A stretch of 64,000 nt of DNA. It comes from Papaver somniferum. Its lineage: Eukaryota; Streptophyta; Magnoliopsida; Ranunculales; Papaveraceae. The position numbers were made by a program, and so were the translations under genes. Location of the stretch: positions 130,163,466 through 130,227,465 of the forward strand of contig NC_039365.1 of assembly GCF_003573695.1 (NCBI RefSeq), in the 5' to 3' direction. The notes below the pieces were generated by a model. The model was not told the DNA's origin, made no database searches, and was given only the letters and a program-made list of their open reading frames with translations. Of the stretch, positions 21,195-33,877 are shown piece after piece (position 1 is the stretch's first letter; each line of letters begins with the position of its first letter).

Positions 21195-24100
21195 ATTAAA
21201 ATGTATAAACTTGTTAATATCATCTAAAGTTAACAGTCTATTAGGATTACAGTTCTGGAAAACTTTTGAGCATCTGTCCCTCCAGATGAACCAAATGTCA
21301 AACACTAAGAGATTATTTAGTTCATCTCTAGAAATACCTGAGCCAAAGATCAAATTTTTACTAGTTGTAAACCAAGAAATAACCCAATTCCTAAAGCAAC
21401 CATGTTGAGCAACAATATTTCCCACATTAATGTCAGAGCTAACCAAATGGACCTAGCATAAGCACAATTAATGAAGAGATGATCAACAAATTCCAAAGGA
21501 TGATTACAGAGACTACAATGCACTTCAATTTCATGCTTATATCTAGAGAGTTTATCTCTAGTTGGAACTATATCCTTAATACATTTCCAGACTAGCAATT
21601 TAACTTTATGAGGCAATTGGATTTTCCATCCATACCTGTAGAGGAACAGAGTGAATACCTGCAGTATTAGTAGCCCTTCTAGTTAGTACCTTGTAAACAC
21701 TTTTAGCATAGAAAATACCTTTTCTATCAGGTAACCATATCAGAGAATCATTTCCAATGGAAGGAACATTCATATCAAAGATTTTTTTTAGCTGAATCAG
21801 GCTCAAATAAGTAATGTATGAGGTGAACATTCCAGATTCTAGTATCAATCAGATACATAAGTGTAGGCCACAGTATTTACTAGCCCTTCAGCATAAATAG
21901 GTGGATGATCTAACCCTATGACTCATTTATCAAGCCAAATACAAACTTTAGTTCCACATCTTATGCTCCATAAACTGTTATTCTTAATAATCTCATTGCA
22001 CATATAGATTCCTCTCCAGATCCAGGAGCAATTGTCATTGAGTTTTTGCAAATGAAGAATGTTACAGTTACTGAAATATCTAGCACTTAAAATCTGGATC
22101 CATAACTCATTCTGAACATTTTGTAATTTTCCAAACCAGTTTACATATGAGAGCAACATTAAAAGATTCTAAGTCTCTGAAACCCAAACCTCCCATGTCC
22201 TTAGAATTATTAATATTATCCCAGTCAAGAAATTTAATTCCTTTACCAGTTTTATGCCCCCACCAAAAATTTCTATGAAAAGAATCAAGTTTATGGATTA
22301 AAGTTGTAGGAATTTTGAAACAGTTTATCTGATGAGTAGGTAGAGAATTCAAAACAGATTTTATTAGAGTAGACCTACCAGCTTGATTAAATGTGGTACT
22401 TATATAATTTCTTAGCCTTGCTTCAAAAGATTAAACAACGGGATCAAAATATTTTACCTTAGAATGCCCCAGTTAAAGTGGCGCACCAAGATACTTTTCA
22501 GCATTAGTTATAAGATTCATATTGAGAGAAGAAGCAAGATCAGAACAAGTACTAGGACTAAGGTTCTTATTAAAATAAACACAAGATTTATCAAAATTGA
22601 GCATTTGTCCTGAGATACTACCAAAATTCTGTACGATCTGCAAAAAGATATCAACATGTTTCATATCAGCTTGTCCACAAATTAAAATATCATCAGCAAA
22701 TAGCAAATGAGAAATAGGAGGATCTTTCTTGGATGCTTTAACACCCACAATAAATTTATTCATTTCAGTAGCAAGCAAAGATCTGGAAAGGTATTCCATT
22801 GCTAGAATAAACAGATAATGGGATAAAGGATCCCCTCATCTGATTTCTCTAGTTGGTTCATACTGATTACAAGGGGAACCATTAAGAAGAATATTAACAC
22901 TAGTAGTGGATACACATTGCATGATTAAGTTACAAAATTCAAAGCAGAAACCAAAACTCTCAGGTACTTTTTTGAGAAAATTCCATCCTAATTAACCTGT
23001 CAAAAGCTTTTGACAAGTCCAGTTTTATGGCCATTGTGCCACTGACACCTTTTTTATACTTCATAGAATGTATCATTTCATGAGCAATTATAATATTGTC
23101 ATGAATGGATCTCCCTGGCACAAAAGCAGCTTGATATGGAGAAATTAACTTCTTGAGAAGTGGTTTAATCCTATTAGCCAAAAAAATTGAAAAAAAAATT
23201 GTAAGAAGCATTACAAATACCAATTGGTCTAAATTTAGATGTCACCTTAGGACTTTTGCATTTGGGAATAAGTGATATATAACATCAATTATATCCTTAT
23301 TTATAACATCAATTATTTATACATCTAGGCATATGACCAGTTTGAAAAAGTCTTTGAATAACATCAATTATATCCTTACCAACCAACTGCCATTGTGTTT
23401 GATAAAAACTAGCCTGGAAACCATCCGGTCCAGGAGCACTCCAGGAAGGCATACTTTTAACCACACATTCAAGTTCATGTTCACTAGGAATGGCAAAAAG
23501 TTTTTCATTATCAGTATCAGAGACAATTTTAGGAATCATATCAAAATATTGGTCATTCAAGATAGTATTGGAAGTACAAGCAACGAAACTGAAATGATTA
23601 GTTAAAAGATTACTGATAGCATTCCTATCCTTATATCAGATACCATTATTATCACAAAGAGCATGAATAGAATTTGTATGCAATCTTTTATTAACTATAG
23701 TGTGAAAATATTTAGTATTGTTATCCATTTCAAAAACAGATTTATCCCTAGATTTTTCTTTATATAAATCAGTTTAAATTTTGTACCGGTTTTCCAAGTC
23801 ATTAGTGATAGATTTAACTCTGACATGTCGATCACTGGAGTTATTATCATTTTGAGCTATCTCCAACAGATTTTGAAGATTTTTGATATTTTTTTGAATG
23901 TCTCCAAATTCCATCTTGTTCCACTGAGATAAGGTTATTCTAGCATTATGATGTTTTGATTTAAAATATAAGCAGGAATTCCATGTATGTATATTCCAAG
24001 AGGATTCAAGATTATTCTTAAAATTATTATGACAAATCCAAGTTCTAAGAATTTAAAAGGTCTCCATAAGTTCCTTGGAATGGGGTCAGTGATTAGTAAC

Positions 24101-24733
24101 AAGTGCAACATTTTAGCAGTGTGAAAATTTAAAGACCATTCATTGTTACCAAGATCCATATCTAATCTAGCTTTCCTAGTGCCTGTGCCATAAGAATTAC
24201 TAGTCCAAGTATAACTCCTACCCTCATAGCCAATATCCACTAACCCAGCCTCATTCACTGCATTTTGGACCCATAAATCAGAACTATTGTTATCTCTATC
24301 AAGATGAAAATCTAAATCCCCTATAACAATCCATGGTTGTTGGACATCCTTGCTAAATTCAGAGAGGAAATTCCATTGGATTTTCTTAGGCTCAGGGTAA
24401 GTGGAACCATACATAAAGGAAATTAAAACTTTGGGATAACTAGGACAAATTTGAGCCATTATACGGATAATATTATTCTCACAACCAATAACTTCAACAT
24501 AAATACCATCTTTCCATATTAAAATGAGGCCACCTGCATACCTAACTCTATCAATGCAAGTATAATTTGGGTAATGAATAGATTGAGAAATCAAAACCAT
24601 TATATCCTCATCTATTTTTGTTTCACTGAGAAAAACAAAATCAGAATTTTGAGTTTTAACCAAATTTTGAAACTGATCTTTAGTAAACCTATTTGCAATG
24701 CCTTGCACATTTCCAAGATAAAATCTTCATATT
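21195..24733 (-). pseudogene. LINE 1 ORF2: endonuclease-reverse transcriptase, broken
   Basis: ORF2 of a plant L1-type non-LTR retrotransposon, which nicks target DNA and reverse-transcribes its own RNA there. In order on the minus strand: start MKILSWKCARH at 24733, then after a frameshift an AP-endonuclease-like domain (FVFLSETKID, RYAGGLILIWKDG, PWIVIGDLDFHL; 24708-24000). The RT follows: WSAPGPDGFQASFYQ (23560-23309), PYQAAFVPGRSIHDNI and AIKLDLSKAFDR (23223-22960), catalytic HLLFADDILICG (22799-22473). Then come thumb-like frames, and the zf-RVT-like CSLCNHPLEFVDHLFINC (21616-21350). RNase H follows beyond the solo LTR. Stops and frameshifts separate nearly every segment. The residue after GDL is D where GDFN is usual. 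Confidence 0.88.
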
Positions 24734-24972
24734 GAGAAATAAAAAGCCAAACTTAAAAGAAGAAATTGTTTTAAAATGGAATAACTGAATCTCATGTGTG
24801 TTGTTGTTTTGGATATCTCTAGCTGTGACCATGTGAGTTTCCTGAGTGTCTCCAAGTTTACCATTACCATTTTCTACATGATCCAAATCAAGGAAGTTCA
24901 TTTATCTTCCTCTTACCCAGCCTTTCCCATTCATTAGTATCCTTGATAGCTCCTTGAGAATTGAAATTTTGG

Positions 24973-26309
24973 TTAACAACATACCCATCCTTTAGGGGAC
25001 ACAAAGACAGTACCCTTCCTGACATTCTTCTGAGTAAAATTAGGAACTTGATCACCTCCTCTTGCAATCAAAATTTGCTTTCTTTCACCTTTTTTCAACT
25101 CTCCAAAGAAATGATGCTTAGCATGAGCCTTAGCCAAATAGTCAATAGCAGCTTTACATGCTCCTTTTGTATGATTTATAATGAAGCAATTGGGAAAACT
25201 TTTACGTGGATGCTTTTCGTAGAAAAATTTGATCTATCTGGTAGAACCAGCATTTGTTATATCCATGACACCTCTTCTTAAAGGATAGTCCAAATTGACT
25301 TGTACACAAACCTTAACTGGCACTACTTCCACTGGAACATCATCTTCAGGCTCAATAGCCAAAACTTCACCCATAATGTTGCATGTTTTTATAATAGCTT
25401 TAACATTCATATGCTCAGGAAGGATTTTTTTAACTTGAATCCAAAAACAATGAGTACCCCAGTTTAGCTCTTGATAAATCACTGTGGATTTATAATGAAG
25501 AAGATTAACCAAATAGCCATTGATACTCCATGGACGAGTATCAAAAACTTTCTTCTTAGTGTCTTAATCCTTGAATCGAAATTCAATTATATTATCCTCC
25601 AGTTCAAAAGCTTTGACATCACCTGCTGGAATAAAATCCCAAATGAAACCAAGAATTTTTTCCACAGTTTTGATACCCATTTTTCCTTCAATGAAAATCT
25701 TTCCAATCAGACTGAACTCTCAACTGCATCTTCTCCTTCAACACTTTCAGTTTGATGATAAATAACCTCTTATACATATCCAAGATCTAAAGCTGCTTGC
25801 ATAAACTTCAATGCAAGATCAAACACATTACCAGAACTGCCTTCTTCCATTTGAATAAGAAAGAATTTCCGATGATTACAAGAAAAAAGTTTGAGTTGAT
25901 TAGCACCAAAAATTAGTTGAACTTTATAATTCTTCAACCCTAGTAAATCCAGGGAATAAATTAAATTGAAAAGGATATTCTGCCTAGTATCGCGTAATTG
26001 AATAAAGAAAATTGACTGAGGATTTCTTTCCATAGGAAAATATGTTGCAGAAAAGGAAAGAGGATAGATATATAAAATTCCGGTTATAAATAGAGTAATT
26101 AACGGAACTAACTTGTAACGGATTTTTTGAATTTTGAATTTGACACGGCCACAACATCTTTCAAACCACTTAGTTGTAGGTGTAAATCTGTAGAGATGAA
26201 CTTCCAGAGAATCAAAAATGGCAAACTTTATGGACACAATAGCTTCAAAAAGCAACAGGAAAACTTTTGCAAACGCCTCAATCACAACTTCAAACATGGT
26301 AAATACCAT
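24973..26309 (-). pseudogene. LINE 1 ORF1 (DUF4283-like RNA-binding protein), broken
   Basis: Upstream partner of ORF2, expected to coat the LINE RNA. The minus strand opens with a 179-residue frame from 26309. After a stop at 25770 and frame changes, another reads GDVKAFELEDNIIEFRFKD, then DTRPWSINGYLVNLLHY, FWIQVKKILPEHMN, VCVQVNLDYPLRRGV and FFYEKHPRKSFPNCFIINHTKGAC. This order (PWSI, FWIQ...LP, V..Q..L..PL.RG, C...HTKGAC) is that of plant DUF4283 proteins with a degenerate knuckle; the first Cys pair is incomplete. The frame ends at 24973, about 240 bp before ORF2. The hydrophobic 26309 frame does not look like a normal ORF1 N-terminus, and its true start is uncertain. Confidence 0.7.
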
Positions 26310-27239
26310 TTTGAGATATCACTAACTGCAAACACAAAGAAGAAAATCAGAAAGTTAATTAGTCGTTTCGGTAGTGAACAAAATAATCAAAATATCGAAA
26401 ACATGTATGAAAAGCAATCACAGGACTGTAGAGGATGTAAACAAGAGATAAATCATAAAGAAAATATCACAAATCATAAGAACAGAGTAATTTTTGTTTG
26501 AAAATGTATGAAAAGCAATCACAGAAAATATCGACCGATCCTCAGAACCCTCTAAGTCGAGATGTATCGCTTCAAACCTTGTTTAAATGGAAACTTATTT
26601 AAATACCCCTCAAAACTGGAGGTTGAGTTTGTGCTCTGATTGATGGGATCTAACAATCATAGTTAGAGACAGTAGTGATTGATTTTGTTAGAGAGTTGTT
26701 CTCTTAAACATGATTGAAACATGACTATTCAATATCAAATTCTAATGATTGATTCTTTCCAAGTTATTACCATCATCGTTAATCAAATCTTCATTCCTAG
26801 GTTTAAGAAACAGTAAAAAATTGCGAAAGACATTGATTTTGTTAAAATGAACATAATCACTCTTAGATTTGCTTTAGGGAAAAATAAAATTAATGTAGAA
26901 ATAAGCAAAACGAAAAGAAAATAAATACATAGTATTCTTTTTCCAAAATTAGTATCGAGATACGTATAAATCTATGAGATAACATCTAATGGCTATAAGG
27001 TGCACCCTTATTGTCGTTTTCACGAAGGTGACCTCGTCACAGCACGACTAAAATATCTAAGACAAATGTGACAACAAAATTTAGCAATCGCTAAATATAG
27101 CTAGACGTTCATTATATGTGCGTATTCACTTGGACGTGTTTATTAAGAACGTCTGCAACCAAACACAATATTTGCGTCTTCAGTTGTATGAGATTTAGAC
27201 ACTCATATCAAATGCATCCACAATCAAACGGTCATTACA
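26310..27239. other. Non-coding stretch upstream of LINE 1
   Basis: AT-rich and no recognised gene. It probably includes the LINE 5' leader near 26310-26550. A 22-of-23-base direct repeat around TGTATGAAAAGCAATCACAG occurs at 26401-26423 and 26502-26524, 101 bp apart. Confidence 0.5.
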
Positions 27240-27769
27240 CAGTAAGACTTCGATAAATTAATAAACTTGGGACTGCTAAATTCTATCAATTTAGCGAAGT
27301 ATTAATTTATCGATAAATTAATAAGTTATTAATATATCGAAACATACCAAATTTATGTTTTAATCTCCTACATAACCATGCTCATGTTCCTATAAAATTA
27401 AATATCTGTAGTTTTTTTTTCAATTCAAATAATTTTATGGCATACTTTGAATGTTAAAGTTAAAAATTAAGAAGAACGACACAGTAAAAATCAGTTCGGA
27501 ACTTCTCAAAAAACTACAAAAAAAAAGACAAAAAAAGATAAAGATGAAATATTGTATAAATATGAACAACAAATAAAAACTTTGTAATCCTATATTAGGT
27601 AATTTACTTTAATGTAGTGATATTATATTAGTTATTAACTTATATTTTAGTTGGGGCCTATTGGAAACTTAAAATTCTTATTATCTTATATATTTAGCGG
27701 GGTTATTAATTTAGTACACTGATTCAAGTCGGGACTGGCAAAGAATGTTAATTTAACGAAGTTCTTCTG
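27240..27769. mobile_element. Pogo/Emigrant-like MITE
   Basis: 530 bp. The left end CAGTAAGACTTCGATAAATT closely resembles the plant pogo-type terminus (CAGTAAAACCTCTATAAATT, from memory). The right end is its inverted counterpart, TTAATTTAACGAAGTTCTTCTG. Subterminal copies of GATAAATTAATAA, a perfect 24-bp palindrome at 27300-27323 (TATTAATTTATC and its complement), and the paired phrases AACTTGGGACTG / AAGTCGGGACTGG fit the type. CA flanks both ends rather than the expected TA, so the duplication is not proven. No transposase frame. Confidence 0.65.
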
Positions 27770-28560
27770 CATGTGATTGTGCGTTTCATGGAAAAACGTT
27801 TATAATTACTATTTCTTTGTGGACGGTGAAAAGGAGAGGGTACCCAAATATACCTCAAGCTAAAATTTTCCTACCTATAAGTCCTTTATCCGAAAATGAT
27901 TGTCTATGGACTGAGTCGAGACAATACAACTAATAGGTTCATATTTCGTGTGATAGTCTATGGATACGAGATCGAGACAATACACCAACGAAGTATGTTT
28001 ACTTGATATAAAGGTTCGGACTTAACCAAAAACAATAGGATTGCTTATCAAGTAAATAGGAATTAACGTTTGTGTAATTTAATTTAATTATAATAAAACA
28101 AATATAATGCGAAAAATAAAAGTAAATTACACAGCAATATTTTGTTAACGAGGAAACCGCAAATGCAGAAAAACTCCGGGACCTAGTCCAGAATTGAATA
28201 CTCTCAGGATTAAGCCACTACAGAAAATTACACTTAACTTCATATAGTTGAGACCAAGTAACTACATCTATAGTTTACCTAGTTCCGTCTGTATTCCCAC
28301 GCCTCCGACTTATGAATAAGTCACGTACTTTGAACAATATACCCCTTTGGTTCGTATTCCAAACAGTAAAGGAACAGGAAATATATTTGGTATCAACTCT
28401 ATTCAACCAAGTGATATGAGTCAGACAAAGGCTCTTCCGTTTATCTCAACATAAACTCCTTCGTCGGGTCTAGATTTATCTTATGTTCAATCACCCAAAG
28501 GTAAGCGATTAAGATTAAGCCAACAACACCTTTAATCTGAAGAACCGTGTTGATGCCGAT

Positions 28561-30141
28561 TGATAGACGCATTTATGTGTCTAATATATCTCAATTGTAT
28601 ATATTGTTAGTGCTCGATTTTATACTTATTTGGTTATTTTATGTATTTGTAGGTGTTTTTGGAAAAATAAGCTTTTGCGGCGAAAGTGGCTCAAAATGTG
28701 GCACCTTGAACCCCCGTGGATAACGTACCCGAAGCACCCCAGAAGTATGTTGGAGACACCCCAGAAATACCCCGGAGGAACCCCGAAAAAGTGCTGAAAA
28801 CATCGCGGAGAAAGCGATTTTGGCAACCGCGTTTTAGATAAGGGCCACCCCAGGGCACCCCAAGTCTGATGCTAAAGGCACACCTACTCTGGATAGGGGG
28901 CGCCCCCCCTTTCTTCACAAATTCAAATTTCAAATTTGGCGGTAAAACAAACCAGCATGCATGCAGATTAGGGTTCGCATTCTTGGGAAGATTTAAGGAG
29001 ATTCAATCTCGGATTTTTGTTGGGATGGACTTCCTAGAGCATAACAGGGTCGGTATATGTGATTAGATCGAATGAATTGGGTTAGATCGACCGGTAGAAG
29101 GAAACAGAGGTGTTGTGGTCACGGGTTGTTGTTGGAGTATTTTTCGACAATTCAGGGAGATTAAAGGCTAGAAAAGCTTCCCCAACATTCTTAGTTATCT
29201 AATAAAGAGTTTGGAAGTATTGGGAGAGGTCAAAATACGCGTGAAGAGAGTATGGTAGAAAGAAAACTCCGAAACTTGCTGTGGAGATAAACCAAGATTT
29301 TTGGGGAGATTTAATCGAGCTGTGGCCTATAAAAGGAGAGGGGATAAGTCATATAAGAAGTACGAAACCTTAGGAGAAGTTTAGAGGAGAATAGAGAGCT
29401 CCAGAGATCGAGTTGCATGAAAAATACAATATTCTGCTGCTACTTCTGAATAGGAAGAACACGAAGAACATATTACACCCAATAGCAGTCGTTATATTAC
29501 TACAACAGATCACTATCGTTGTTTAACAGTCTTAAAATCCTGTAACAGTGACGTTTGTAACACACTTACGGCGTTGCAAATCTCTGTGTTATGACCTTCT
29601 CTTCTTTTTAATCATCTTTTGAGCCATAAACAATTATTTTGAGATCATGATTAATATGAGGATCTAAACCCCATTGCTGAGGCGATAGAGGAAGCTATTT
29701 TTCCAACAAAAAGCGGTACAATCTATTGTATTTAATTTATTGCAATTATTATTATGATTATTTTCCTTGAACTATTATTGAATATGATTTTTATTTGAGT
29801 GATTGTGATCTATTTTGATGGAGTATGCTTAGTTTATAGATTCTTGATGCTTCATACTTGGTATTTACAATTATTACTTTTGAAAATCTATTAGTTGCAA
29901 TATTTTAGAATCAAATTAAACGAGAAAATTGCATGAATATAAATATTTGGACCAAATCACTTTGAACTTGGAAAATAGTGGAATCTTAGCCTCAGTGTTC
30001 TTTTAATATTTATACCAACTTTGTCAGTGTTTGTTATAATTATTAGTGAGTTTTCTATCTGGTTTTGAATTTAAGTCTAAAGTCATCCTTCACAAGTTCG
30101 AGAATCGAATCACTTTTTACCACTATCTACAAATCACATCA
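28561..30141 (+). repeat. 5' LTR of the Athila-type element
   Basis: 1581 bp, TGATAGACGC to AAATCACATCA. Contains TATAAAAG at 29338-29345. A stretch of ACCCCAGAA-like words (28730-28800) and a G/C inverted repeat GGGGGCGCCCCC (28895-28908) are notable. ORFs here recur in the 3' LTR and match nothing known. Confidence 0.93.
29338..29345 (+). promoter_or_regulatory. TATA box of the Athila 5' LTR
   Basis: TATAAAAG followed by GAGAGGGG. The same site is at 38559-38566 in the 3' LTR. Confidence 0.55.
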
Positions 30142-30146
30142 ATTTT

Positions 30147-30164
30147 TGGCGCCGCCGACGCGGA
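30147..30164 (+). other. Primer-binding site of the Athila-type element
   Basis: TGGCGCCGCCGACGCGGA, five bases after the LTR end. Athila sites are usually complementary to tRNA-Asp (TGGCGCCGTTGCCGG...); the first eight bases agree and the rest diverges. Confidence 0.7.
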
Positions 30165-31209
30165 CTTGTTTTTAGGGTTTTAGATTTTTTTTTATTTTTT
30201 TTTTTTATTATTTTTGTTCTTTTTTATGTTTTTGGGTATTTATCTTGTGTCTACAGGTTCTGGATCATAAAGAAAATTGAGCCAAAGAGTTTGGTGATTT
30301 CATAAAGACTTGGAGCTAAAGATTAAAGCAAAAAGAACAGAAAAGAAGACAATTTTAGTTTAGGGTTTGTTTATTTTCTTTTAGAAAAAAAAATGTATTA
30401 GGGTTTATTATTTTTGTAATTTTTCTTTTCTTTTTGGACTTTTGGACTTTGGGACATTATTTTTTTATTACCCTACGGAAGGGTACTTTAAATATAAACT
30501 GTTTGCAGAGAAGGAGGACAATTACGATATTGTCTCTGCACCTTGGGTTCGTACACTTGACATCGGAGTCAGTGGCCCGAGTCGACTACAACCGATTCAT
30601 CCCCCGTCTGGAACGGGAGGTAAGATTCTAAACACTCGCGAATCCCCTGTCAGCGAGTTACTGGACTCCTTCGTATGCATATATGTTGAGGACTGAATAC
30701 GGACATTTATTTTTCTAGTAAAGGGCAAGGCCTGGCCATACAAGATAAGGGTTCGGATTTCATCACCGTTCTCTTCTTGCCCGCTTTAGGAACACGTAAC
30801 CTACGCGAACCTAAGCCTAAAATTTTGACTAGAACGAGACCGATAGGGTAACGAGCTTAACAGGAAAGTCATTCGAAAAATATTGGTTACTCTTTTAAGC
30901 ATACTTCGAAGTTCTTGACGGTTTGTAAGTTGAATGCGTGACTGCGCCGCCTTGTAATACCGGTGAGGCCTTGGGTATCAAAGCTCCACCGAGCTTCCCT
31001 CGCCTCTATTCAACTTACTTAACTCGGATTGATTCCAGAGGGGTTTGCTTAAATTAACGAATTCCCGTTCGAAGGATTAGAAGCTGGTCTAGAAACAATC
31101 TAAGTGGAGCCATCATGCTTTTTGTTTGCTAGAAATCAATAGGTTTGATTTGGTTGAGTCGGCCTTGATCTGTGTTTGCTTACCCTTCCAATTTAGAAAA
31201 TTCTATTGT
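30165..31209 (+). other. Leader between primer site and gag
   Basis: About 1 kb with T-runs and no convincing protein. Short frames at 30434-30696 overlap in two phases and match nothing I know. Long leaders are usual in this lineage. Confidence 0.5.
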
Positions 31210-32880
31210 ATGCCTGAACGTAAAAGAGACGCACTAGGTAGATTTGTTAAAGAGAAACCTAGTAGTTCGAAGCGTCTCGATTACCTTAATCTAGAGAGTC
31301 CGACTTTTGAAGAGTCTGTTTTTGAACGTCCTTTGACTGAGGAGAGAATCCATGTTGCTCCGATAGCGCCAGAAATGGAACTTTGAAAGCTTTGTTGAAT
31401 CCAACTAGGACTACTCGTCCCTCATGTATCAGGTTAGCTGAGACGGAAGCAACTTATGAACTTAAACCTGGGACCTTACAGCTGCTCCCAATCTTTTTAG
31501 GGAAAGAAAATGAAAACCCCTATTTCCATGTTAGGGACTTTGAGGAAATTTGTAGTACCCTCAGGATTAGAAACCTAGATGATGATGCTTTGAAACTTAG
31601 GTTATTCCCCTTTTCCCTGAAAGATAAAGCTAAATCGTGGCTATATAGTTTGGCTTCCGGGTCAATCGAAACGTATGAACAACTTACATCTGCCTTTTTG
31701 AACAAGTTTTTCCCTAGGCACAAAACATCGTCTATTAGGACGCAAATCTGCACGTTTTCTCAACAGGAGGGAGAAACTTTGTATAGGTATTTGGAAAGGT
31801 TCAATGATTTATTAGCCCAATGTCCTCATCATGGTTTAGAGAAGGTTAGGTTAGTTCAGATCCTTTATGAGGGTTTAGATTATCCCACCACAACCACAGT
31901 AGAATCTATGTGTACTGGTGGATTTGAGAACCAAACAGTTGATGACGCGATGACATATTTGCATGAAGTCGCCGAAAAGACCCAACAATGGGAAAGTAGT
32001 AGGGGACCCCAGAAAACAATTCTTCTTGGCAGAGGAAACGTTAATAGGGTAGAAGGAGGCTATGAATCAGATGCCAAAATTGTGCTATAGCGAAAAGGTT
32101 AGAAGCTTTAGAAGTGGGTAACACTAGTGGTAGATTGGAGCCTTTTTGGGAAGGCCAGAATAATGAAGAGCAAGCCAATGCTCTATATAATAACACTAGG
32201 TTTGATAATCGTCAGAAGTTTGACCCATATTCAGAAACCTATAATCCTGGTTGGAGAACCATCCGAACTTTTCATGGTCTAAGGGCCAGAGTCAGGGTCA
32301 GTCTAATAATTCTAATGCTCCCCCAGGTTTTGGCTACACTAGGAATACATCAGGCCCAGAAAATAAAACGACTAGCTTAGAGGAATCTATTAAGATGTTA
32401 GCAAAAACTCAGGAAATGTTAGCACAGAGCCATGTTAGTTTTCAACAGGAAACCAAGCAGAATTTTCAAACTAATGCTCAGAGCCTTGCTAAGTTAGAAC
32501 TTCAAGTCGGCCAAATAGCTAAGACCTTAAGTGAGAGAGATAATGGTAGGTTCCCTAGTCAGACTAATCCCAATCCTAGAGGAGTTCATGAAGTAGGTAC
32601 AAAACCATCGAATCAATTGAATGCTATTAGAACCCTTAGGAGTGGTAGAATAGTAGACAATCAGGTAACCATGCCCGATAGTGAACATACTGTAGTTCAC
32701 CCCTCAGGACCACTAGCTAAGGAAACTGATAAAATTTCTGATGATGCCAACTCAGTTCCTGAGAGGTCTGATTCTGTGCCTAGAGCCCCATTTCCTCAGC
32801 TATTAGTACCAACAAAGAAGGAATCGAACTTTAATGACATATTGGAGGTTTTTAAGCAAGTTACCATAAACCTTCCTTTA
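31210..32880 (+). pseudogene. Athila-type Gag, frameshifted
   Basis: Capsid/nucleocapsid part. The start MPERKRDALGRFVKEK at 31210 is the most plausible. A one-base shift near 31384 moves to the main frame (31383-32090): LPIFLGKENENPYFHVRDFEEIC, then KLRLFPFSLKDKAKSWLYSL, FLNKFFPRHKTSSIR, GETLYRYLERFNDLLAQCPHH. This is the standard retrotransposon gag domain order. A second shift near 32085 leads to the GWRNHPNFSW-like motif near 32250, then TTSLEESIKMLAKTQEMLAQ and the QNFQTNAQSLAKLELQVGQIA coiled coil, and NAIRTLRSGR. I see no CCHC knuckle between capsid and coiled coil, where one is often found. Confidence 0.85.
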
Positions 32881-33420
32881 TTAGATGCAATTAGGCAAAT
32901 TCCTGCTTATGCCAAGTTCCTTAAGGATATGTGTACGCGAAAGCGAAAACTTAGCGTCCATAAGAAAGCCTTTTTAGCTAGTCACGTAAGTTCAATTATT
33001 CAAAACACTACAACTCCAAAGTACAAAGACCCAGGTTCCCCTACCATTGCTTGTACAATAGGTAAACACCGGGTAGAAAAAGCTTTACTTGACTTAGGAG
33101 CCAGTGTGAACCTACTTCCGTACCATGTGTACTTACAGCTAGGACTTGGTGAAATGAAACCTACTCAGATAACTGCAGTTAGCTGATAGGTCTGTTAAAA
33201 TTCCTCGAGGTGTTATTGAGGATGTCCTTATTGAGGTCGACAAGTTTATCTATCCAGTGGATTTCGTGGTCCTAGATACTCAACCTGTCCCTGACCCAGA
33301 GAACTAGATACCTGTGATTTAGGTCACCCGTTTTAGCTACGTCAAATGCGATCATTAACTGTCGAAATGGTGTAATGAATTTATCTTTTGGTAATATGAC
33401 TATAGAGATGAACATTTTAA
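32881..33420 (+). pseudogene. Athila-type protease region
   Basis: Aspartic protease of the polyprotein. KRKLSVHKKAFLASHVSSIIQ leads to CTIGKHRVEKALLDLGASVNLLPYHVYLQLGLG, where DLGAS takes the place of the usual D-S/T-G active site, as is typical of Athila. The frame stops at 33184-33186 and continues one phase over as [33 protein letters not shown], the standard C-terminal half. TAG near 33305 and a further shift follow before MNLSFGNMTIEMNIL (33375). Broken. Confidence 0.82.
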
Positions 33421-33877
33421 TGTCAGTAAGCTACCTTATGCTAGATGACACATGTGTTGAAGAGGTGAACATGATAGAAGCCTTAGTTCAGAAGTCATTA
33501 CCAAACATTTTATTTGAAGACCCATTAGAAGTTGTCTATCCCTTTTGGTTTAGATTTTGATGACGATAGCACTATTGAACAAGTGAATGCTCTATAAGAT
33601 TCTACCCCTGTGTTAGACACTGATAGATGGAAAGAGGTTCGAACTGTTACCAGTTTCTGAGACTACCCTAATTCCTTCTTTAGAGAGACCCCAAAGTTGG
33701 ACCTTAACCACTACCCGATACTCCAAAGTATGTGTTTTTAGGCCCATCTGAGACTTTACCTGTGATTGTAGCTTCCGATTTGGATAGTGATCAGGAAAGT
33801 AGGCTAGTAAAGTACTTCAAGACAATAAGGAAGCTTTAGGGTGGACTATAGCAGACATTAAGGGTATAAGTCCTACT

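Noticed and set aside
28626..29066. Frames recurring at 37857-38297
   Set aside because: Present in both LTRs of the Athila-type element; no known motif, different lengths in the two copies.
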